DNA of 64,000 nt, from the NCBI GenBank assembly GCA_025602905.1, contig JAHLKI010000006.1:620001-684000 (forward strand), given 5' to 3'. Below, in pieces: positions 55,989 to 64,000 of the stretch. The stretch comes from Phlyctochytrium arcticum (Eukaryota > Chytridiomycota > Chytridiomycetes > Chytridiales > Chytridiaceae). Every line of letters begins with the position of its first letter. Position 1 is the stretch's first letter. A program made the position numbers and the translations under genes. The notes below the pieces were generated by a model. That model searched no databases, had not been told where the DNA came from, and saw only the letters and a list, made by a program, of their open reading frames with translations.

Positions 55989-58171
55989 GGCAGATAGAAC
56001 AAGCCCGGGTAAGGCGATGGTGAGGCTCGGTAAAGGTGAGTAAAAACTTAAAGAGTGGGGTCGCGGATGATGATGCGCGGACAACCGAGCAAGAGCATAT
56101 AAACAAGATTCAAGCGCACAGAAATATGCGTACACTACGCTATTGCTGGGTAAAAATAAACAAAGAGCGCTGGAAATTTTGATCTCAGCGGTACGTGATA
56201 AGATGAGTTGAAGCGCGGTTGATTGAGAGCGGCCGGGAAAAGAATGGCAACTTTATGTCAAGACTGCCTTTTTTTCCTGAATCCCACCTGCAGAGCCCGC
56301 GGCGTTCCGCCATTGAAAAGCGCAATAAGGAATTATTAGAGAATTAGCTTTGGGAATACCGGGGCATCTGGGAGGGAAAGCAGGATGGACTATTGGGAAA
56401 AGACTCTGAACGACTCTAATAATACAAACATCCTGCAACAATGTAAAATAATTGTCTCAGAAGGTCTCAAATAGAAACGGCGTCTTACTTTCTTGCCTGG
56501 GAAACGGAAATGCACGCGACGCGGAGACTTGACACGCGACTGGTTTCTCTGAGCTCTCCCATCCATATCATGGCATGGCCTCTGCTACTCTGCTACCTGG
56601 GCGGAGTAAGATGGTCCAGCGTATATTGCTGACATCTTGAGACTACTGTACTGGACAATATTGGTTTAGGGAACCTACTTTTGGGAAGCAAGGTGGGACC
56701 CTGTCCATAGCTTAGCTTCGGCAATACAGCATGAATCTAAGTTGCTCGTGCATGTTCAGAGGCTGAGGGTTCCGTTAGAGTGTGTTTGGGATCGTGATGG
56801 GGTTCACTGGCCATGGCTTTCGGATCCGTTTTATATTATCTTGGTCAATCTGTCATGAGGTAGATGGATATCTAAAAAGTGATGGGTTCTGCTGGATGTT
56901 ATTTCAATATCATATCTCAAATTTGTTTTCGTTGAATTCATCAACCCTCATACATACAATAGCTCATTGTGGTCCTTTTGGGGATTATCTGAAATGTTCT
57001 TGTTGCGTCAAGAGTTGGCGAATCCAAATGGATATCATAGGAAAGTCGCGTTTCCAATTTCAAACAGAAAATGATATACTGGAGGACACGCAGCACCCCA
57101 GGCAGCACCCATGAAGCTGGGACTGCTCTGAAGCCGATACCATTCCTTCCATTCCTCTTTCCATGACTTCCGCGGCACGGCGCAGACGGCGACCACCGAT
57201 GCCAACCCGAGCCATTTGCTGATTGTTCGGCCTTGTTCGACTCGCCGAGTGCCAATACTCAAGTACTGTATTGCATCAGAAATTCAAACAAATATCCCAA
57301 TAAATGTTTCAGACAAGGCTTCATGCTTCTGAGGCCTTGCCTCATTTAAGGTTCATTCCAATACTAAGAGTGCATAGCAATTTAGCAAAGAGTGCAAAAA
57401 TCACTCAATCATACTCGAGTACGAGTACATGGTTTTTTCAAGTCATCCAGCAAAGAATTCGGTTGATTTCCTTGCTGCCAAGCTCATCGTAGGAGCTGGC
57501 GAGCTGCCTTGTTGAGCATTTCCAGAGTTTCTCGATCTGTTGTCCTTTCTCTCGTTGGCGAATTTTGGAATCTCTCGGTCAAAGCCAGCAAAGCCTTCCA
57601 AAAGTCCGAGTTGCGGCCTACCGCTGTATTCGCCCGCACCAAACCCCACAGGGCCCGTGCACAAGAAAGGCCGCCGGACCACCAAAAGAACGGTTTGGCG
57701 GAGACGCAGACGCTGGACGCTGCAGATTTTTGGTTGAAAAAGTGGGCCGGAGTTTCTTGAGAGCCAAGCAGCACGGATATCGACAAACCGCAGGACGGCC
57801 TTATTTTCCGTGGCTTTGGGGGAATACATGAAGTTGACGGTCAGAAGAACCTCCTAATAGCTTGCAGGTACTTTGTTGGCCCAAATCCGCTGCAAGTTTT
57901 CCTGCTTCTTGTCGCGAACACCACAAGTCCGGAGGAATCTCGACATCCTGACCTGGCAGCTGTCTTGAAAGGCATTATTGGAGAGAGCTGCTCTGCTCTT
58001 GTGCACGGACAGGTAAGGGAACCAAAGTGTGTCGTTCAAGCTTTTGACAATCGGTCTAACCAAAGAGATCTCTACCACAGGAGCTGTTCTCTCCCCTAAG
58101 CGAGATCACTTTTCGTTTAACAACGACACGACGATTCGTTTAGATAAAAGAAAGCAGATATAGAGTGCATC
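55989..58171. other. 2.2-kb intergenic region with possible coding remains
   Basis: It is the divergent upstream region of the Ser/Pro-rich gene (-) and the chitin synthase gene (+). On the minus strand between about 58078 and 57484, pieces in two frames read like protein (NFMYSPKATENKAVLRFVD, then FFWWSGGLSCARALWGLV and RERTTDRETLEMLNKAAR). No splice junction joins them. They may be a decayed gene of unknown kind. Confidence 0.45.
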
Positions 58172-61100
58172 ATGTCGTATGGCAATGACTACTTCGATCT
58201 GCCGCCAAGTTCGGACCCGTTACGAAATGGCGGTCCTCAAACTCCGTCCCGAAATGGCCAGTCGCAACAACCGTTATACCATTTGGCAGCCGTCCCCCCA
58301 AGTCCCGCCGGGCACCTTCACGATCCCGCTACCTTCCCGGCTAACCTCTCACCACCCGCTCCCCCAATACGCAACGTCGAAATAGATGACCTGATGAACC
58401 TACCATTACAATCCTCATCATCTTCTCTCGAGACAATCATGTCACACCTCCAGGCTAGAGCACTCCGCGGGCTACCCTTCACCGCTTGCGGATCAGAGTC
58501 CATTATTGCCGTAGGGGATCCATATTCCAACAAGCCAACATTGGACGAAGACGTGGATCGCTATGCCGCGACCGTCAAAAGACGAATGGAGCTACCAGCA
58601 GACGAGGACTCAAGCGAAACGTCGCTTCAGATACACGTATGGAAAATTGCAGCGGAAGCCTATGAGGCTATACGAACTACAGGCGAGGACCAATCTATCA
58701 TGTTTTGGTAAGTTGCTCGACTTCGCAATGATCTTGTCACCTTTCCCATGCTCATCAGCGCTGTGTATATAAAGTGGCGAGTCTGGAAGCGGCAAATCCG
58801 CCTTACGCCGTTTAGTTGTCCGGCAACTAGTTGCGCTGGCGCGAACACCCAAGAAAAAGTCGCGAGTCCTTTCTGGAGCGATCAAAATGGAAGCTGTGTT
58901 GGAATCCTTTGGACAAGCCCAAATCGAACACAGCCCCAAAGCATCTCGAGTTGGCATCTATACCGAGTATCAGTTTGATTCTGCAGGAAAAATGGTTGGC
59001 GTCAAGTCGCTGGACTTTCTGCTAGATCGACGACGCGTTACCCGGATGCAAAACTCTACCGTGACTGGCAGAAACTTTAACATTTTTTATGAGTTGTTGG
59101 CAGGTATGCCTCAAGACCAGAAAGATGAACTGTCCCTTTCTTCGGATCCTCTCGCCTACAACTATCTGGGTGGTGCCGCCAGCTTCTCAAAGTCAACTTT
59201 ATCACGCAGTGGACGGGGTGAGGGTGGACCTGCGGCTGGTCTGCAAAATGCAAGCCTTTCCCGAAAAAACACCTTATCTCGCACCCTCTCCCTCCGCCGC
59301 CGGCCCACACTTGGTCGCATGCAGTCTCACGCTAGCATGAAGTCCTCCACGGGTTCTTCTGTTCATGTTCTTACCCCGGCGGATGCAACTCGATACCAGC
59401 TCCTGACGGAACACTTGACTTCTCTGGGTGTAGGGAGGCGTGCCCAGAGTCAACTTATGCAAGTGGTGGCCGCTATTCTTCATCTTGGCAACATCACTTT
59501 CCAAGATGACATCGACCGACCAAATGAAGCCTGCACCGTCCGGAATAGCTCCGCACTGGATATTACGGCAGATTTGCTGGGCGTAGCTTCCGAGCATTTG
59601 GAAACTACCTTAACGTACAAGTCTACCTTAGTCAAGGGCGAAATGTGTTCCGTCATGTTGAATGTTGAAGCCGCCGAGCGACAGCGTGATGGGTTGGCTC
59701 GAGCACTCTATGCAGGATTGTTTACATGGATGATTGAACATATGAATAAACGACTCTGCAAAGATGAGGCCTCAGTTGCTGGATTTATCTCTGTTCTGGA
59801 TTTCCCCGGCGTCATGCCTCCGTTTATTCGCGAGACTGAACCAGCTCTCTTTCAAGACTTCCTGTACAATTATGCTGGCGAGCGCCTGATGCAACATGTA
59901 CAGAGTGTGCGTTACGATCAATTATATCGAGAACTGGCCGCGGAAGGCGTCAAGCTTCAGTGTGGAGTTAATGGCTTCCCAAACAACCAAGAAATCTTGC
60001 AATTGTATACCGGAACAGTCTCGGAGACTTTGGATGGCATTTTCCCCATTATTGAAAGTCGACAATGTGACAAAGGGAGACGCGGTTCCGATGCTGCACT
60101 TTCCGAACAACTAAATACGTATCTCGGGGGTAAACGGCAGTTTGAGCCTGGAAGCAGGTGCCAGAATAACCTTTTGACCAATCCAAACGCACCAGTCGCA
60201 GATCTCAATTCATACTTTGGTATTCGCCATTACTGTGGACATGTCACGTATGACGCCTCGGATTTCGAAGCTTGCGATTCTGAAATCTTAGATGCCGACT
60301 TTGTCACACTGTTCCGAGGGATCAGCACTGACTCACATGTCATGGTACAAGCACCTTCTAAGAATGCTTTTGCAGCTCACCTGTTTTCTTCCAAAGTCGG
60401 AGTATCAACCGAAAAGTCTCCAGCCTCCACCATATTAGCGGCTCGAAAAGCTGATCGACCGATGCGTCGGCCAAGTATGAAGCGCAATAACAGAAAGCAG
60501 GGAAGTACCATTGGAAGCGCTTCCTTGAGAGGTTCAGCAGTTACACCGGGCGATTCAGCGGCAAAAAAACAGTCAAATTCGCTTTGTTTGGATGTCAGTG
60601 AGTCTTTGACAGAAGTTTTGGATACTATCAATGGGACAAAGCTTTGGACAGTGTTTTGCTTGCGATCAAAGGACTCCTCATCATACCCAGGATTTGCTGA
60701 TGGAGCAGCGCTCCGACGACAGGTGAATCAGTTCGGGTTGCCATCCTTGGTTGCTCTGAAGAAAGAAGTTTCCGTGTCAGTGACAGGAATGACTTATGCG
60801 GCTTTTGTCGGCAAGTATGCTTCAGTCATTGGCTGTGATCCTTTCCCTGCCGACCCCCGCTCGATAGTCGAGGCGTTTATCGCCAAAGTTCGGTGGCAGT
60901 TAGACGCTCGACACAGTGTCGTATTTGGTCGCGAGAAGTTGTTCTTGCAGGATTCAAAATGGCGGTGGCTTGATCGAAATGTGGATGAGCAGGAACAGGA
61001 CATGCCCTTGGCTGCCACACCCGCAGCCGCTGCTGGCCGGCTTTCGATGGGCTTCCCAACGGGAATGAACCTGCATTCCAATTCATCTGACGATAGTAAA

Positions 61101-64000
61101 GTTGGTACCGATGAGTCGGCGCACAGCACTGTCGGGTTGGCTACCGGAGGTGCAAGGCCAGGGAGATTTTCAAGGCATCACAGATCGCGAAGTGATGTTT
61201 CAGCAATCCACGGATTCGAGGATGGCGACACTTATAGCGATGATGGTTCAATCTACGGTTCTGAATTCAGCTATGGTGACGATAGTGGTTCTGAGTATAA
61301 CAAGCGTCGGTCAGAAGCGTACGCTGGGTTGGAAATGGGAAAGATAAGGGCTCACGGCAAGCGCCCGACTTCTCCTCCTGAGTATCCATCAAAGTCATCG
61401 CGCAAGTCTCATACGGCAGCTCGTCGCAATTGGGTTTGTTGCGCTCGGTGCTTGACCTGGTGGATCCCATCTGCTTGCCTCAAATGTTGCGGCATGCATC
61501 GACCAGAGGTTCAGATGGCTTGGCGGGAAAAGGTCGCATTGTGCATTCTCATTGCTTTGATGTCACTCTCCCTTCTGTTCTTCATCGTTGGATTGTCCTG
61601 GATTGTATGCCCTCCGCAAAGGATACGAAATCCTGAAGAGATTATGAACATGTCATCGTCGAAGAAGCCTATCGTTGGCGCCTATGGAAAATACTACGAC
61701 ATATCATCCTTGATGGAATCACATCTTAACTCCTTTGGCACTGGACCTGCTGCTATTCGCGACTTTGAGCTTGACTCCCTTTATGGGAAAGATGTCTCGA
61801 ACTTATTTTTTCGTGTAGACCAATGGGACCAGTTGTGTCCTGGTATCGCTAGACCTCAGGCAGGATGGGACAATGTGGATCCTCTACCGGCTAATAATGC
61901 GCCATGGAGTCTCCGTCCAAGTCAAACATCTGAACAACGATTCTTGCATCGAGCGACGAATACCGACGGAAGTCCCCGTCACTATGTGGAGTACCTGAAC
62001 AGGTTTGCACAGGGCCGAATTGGCTGGAGTTTAGATTCTCTCAACAAAATGCGGAGCACCACGAAAATTTACGCCAAGATTTATTCGAATGTGTATTATC
62101 TCACGACTTATTTTGGTATATCGAACAATGGCTTTCCAGGCACCGCTCAAGGAATTCTGAATGAAGCGCCAAACACCCTCGACCTCACAGGCTTTTGGAA
62201 CAATTATCGGCGAGAGAATAGTGCGGAGGCGGATCAAGTATTGGACTGTCTAAATGCAATGTTCTATATCGGCACAGTGGATACGCGAAATACGCCAGCC
62301 TGTCGATTTACCAACTGGGTTCTTGTAGCCGCATCTATTGTCTTGGTGGCGATTATTGGTTTCAAGTTTGTTGCCGCTTTGCAGTTCCGCTCCCACAAAG
62401 AGCCCGAAGAGTGCGACAAATTCGTACTATGCTTGGTGACGGCGTATACTGAGAGCGAAGATGAGTTACGCAAGACGATTGATTCTATTGCCGTCAATAA
62501 GTATGATGATAAGCGCAAGCTTCTCTTCATCGTGGCGGACGGAATGATTGTAGGCAGCGGTAACGATCGCCCAACCCCGCGGATTGTCCTTGATATTCTT
62601 GGTGTCGATCCATCAGTTGACCCAAAACCGGTTGCCTTCCGTTCTTTGGGACAAGGAGCCCTTCAGTTCAATCTCGCGAAAGTGTATTCCGGTCTTTATG
62701 TGATTCGTGGTCATGCCGTACCCTACATCGTTGTAGTCAAAACCGGAGCTCCCCATGAGCGAGTCAAGCCCGGTAATCGTGGCAAACGAGACTCGCAGCT
62801 GATCCCTATGCGATGGCTCAATCGTGTGCACGAGAACAAGGAGATGACACCATTGGAATTGGAATTGTGGTGGCAAGTCGAGCGTGTTATTGGCGTGCGG
62901 CCCGAGTTCTACGAATTCATTCTGATGGTTGATGCCGATACCTGTGTTGACGACCGTTCGTTGAACCGACTGGTCAGTTTTATGATGCACGACTCCAAAG
63001 TCATGGGACTATGTGGAGAAACCCGACTTAGCAACGAAAAGCGCTCTTGGGTGACAATGATTCAAGTATACGAGTACTTCATATCGCATCACTTAGCCAA
63101 AGCATTCGAGTCACTCTTTGGTACTGTAACGTGTTTGCCCGGATGCTTTTGTATGTACAGGATCCGATCCCCAATGACAGCTGGAACCTCGGGAAAGCCC
63201 TTGCTGGTATCGGATGGAGTCTTAGCTGAGTATAGTGAGAACAACGTCGAAACACTCCACGAAAAGAATCTGCTTTCCCTGGGCGAGGATCGCTTTCTGA
63301 CGACAGTCATGCTCAAGAATTTCCCCGCCATGCGCACTTCTTTCACACCTTCCGCAAAATGCACAACCACAGCTCCGGACCGTTGGTCCGTCCTCCTTTC
63401 TCAACGACGTCGATGGATTAATTCTACTGTGCACAACCTGCTAGAACTCACCGTACTAAAGAATCTCTGCGGCTTCTGTTGCTTCTCCATGCGCTTCATC
63501 GTGGCCATTGACTTGATTGCCACATTAGTTCAGCCTGCTTCCGTTCTTTACGTGGTATACCTGATCTATCTGTTGGCAAGCGGACAGTTTTCCAAGAGTG
63601 GGGCTGATGGTATGGTTTTCCCCATTCTGAGTTTGGTCCTTATCGCAGCCATCTATGGCTTCCAAGTCATAATCTTCATCCTCCGACGAGAATGGCAGCA
63701 TATCGTCTGGATGTTAATCGTAAGTGTGATTGCTTTTCTAGCGCGTCTCCACCTGTTGCTAATATCGTTTTGCACAGTACATGCTTTCACTACCCGTGTT
63801 CTCATTCTACATTCCACTCTACTCTTTCTGGCACTTTGACGATTTCTCTTGGGGCAATACTCGGGTTGTTCGTGATGAATACAAATCCAAACTTCGGGGA
63901 GGCCGAACCCGAGTGGTGGATGTCGAACCTGGCAAATTCGATGAGCGACTCGTCCCCATGCGCAAGTGGGACGAAAACCGTCTGGGCAAACGCGCTTCGT
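58172..64000 (+). CDS. Chitin synthase with N-terminal myosin-like motor (class V/VII), 3' end cut
   Basis: Exons 58172-58707, 58775-63719 and 63778 onward give about 1900 residues before the window ends. The motor-like part (about residues 130-910) has a P-loop GESGSGKS (180-187, completed across intron 1). Its switch II region reads VLDFPGVMPP instead of the myosin LDIxGFE. Then come NWVCCARCLTWWIPSACL, a membrane segment (about 1100-1125) and the glycosyltransferase 2 core: LVTAYTES, VDADTCVDD, GEDRFLT (Glu1683-Asp-Arg) and QRRRW (1722-1726). C-terminal membrane segments and FWHFDDFSWGNTR follow. The enzyme makes chitin from UDP-GlcNAc at the plasma membrane, and the motor is thought to guide it to growth sites on actin. 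The C-terminal DEK-like domain lies outside the window. Confidence 0.95.

Noticed and set aside
54615..56135. Longer N-terminus of the Ser/Pro-rich protein from 56135
   Set aside because: It would need a GTG start and lies upstream of or over a TATA-like element. The ATG at 55988 is preferred.
1..64000. CRISPR arrays, bacterial operons, rRNA genes
   Set aside because: No spaced direct repeats of the right kind, no Shine-Dalgarno-linked gene runs and no rRNA sequence were seen. Introns and promoters are eukaryotic.

Overview
The window is nuclear DNA of a filamentous or zoosporic fungus. The evidence is the gene set (a myosin-motor chitin synthase, an ING-type PHD protein, RNA polymerase I, a mitochondrial-type deubiquitinase) and many short GT-AG introns (about 50-90 nt). 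A PTEN-formin fusion, a WS/DGAT acyltransferase, a Hippo/MST-like kinase and a gene family I associate with giant viruses and algae suggest an early-diverging lineage (chytrid-like or Mucoromycota-like) rather than Dikarya. That placement is inference.

Layout. 1-3621 (+): 3' part of the gene for the largest subunit of RNA polymerase I, entered at the last residues of an intein inserted just before the catalytic NADFDGD motif. 4850-8620 (+): PH-domain, polyQ-rich scaffold protein. 9046-9565 (+): small Gln/Tyr/Pro-rich CYSTM-type protein. 10292-13091 (+): MST/Hippo-like kinase with a hydrophobic C-terminus reached through a terminal intron. 13909-15999 (+): fumarate reductase fused to cytochrome b5. 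16494-18000 (+): cysteine-repeat plus nuclease-like gene broken by two frameshifts. 18403-20492 (-): WS/DGAT acyltransferase. 21094-22582 (-): secreted fasciclin protein. 23299-25431 (-): ING histone-reader protein with a 13-nt microexon. 25725-27292 (-): two-finger C2H2 factor. 27912-29945 (-): mitochondrial sulfite oxidase. 30325-36041 (-): PTEN-C2-FH1-FH2 formin. 36877-39996 (+): membrane-anchored USP deubiquitinase. 40599-42511 (+): TMEM135-like membrane protein. 42843-47312 (-): large unrecognised Cys-rich, Q-rich protein.

From 47.3 to 53.1 kb the density of genes falls. A tRNA-Val(AAC) preceded by a perfect 23-bp duplication is followed at once by a PIF/Harbinger transposase fragment and then by a decayed gene that looks like a tyrosine recombinase, so this is a mobile-element graveyard beside a tRNA. 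Small, acidic or low-complexity genes follow (53.1-56.0 kb), then a 2.2-kb gap with possible coding remains, then a chitin synthase with an N-terminal myosin-like motor that runs off the right edge.

The genes are mostly independent housekeeping and cell-surface functions. A loose theme is polarised growth: the formin, the motor-chitin synthase, the GCK kinase and the PH scaffold all fit actin-guided wall growth, but nothing in the sequence shows they are co-regulated. Exon boundaries were worked out by eye from splice signals and reading-frame continuity; all are predictions.
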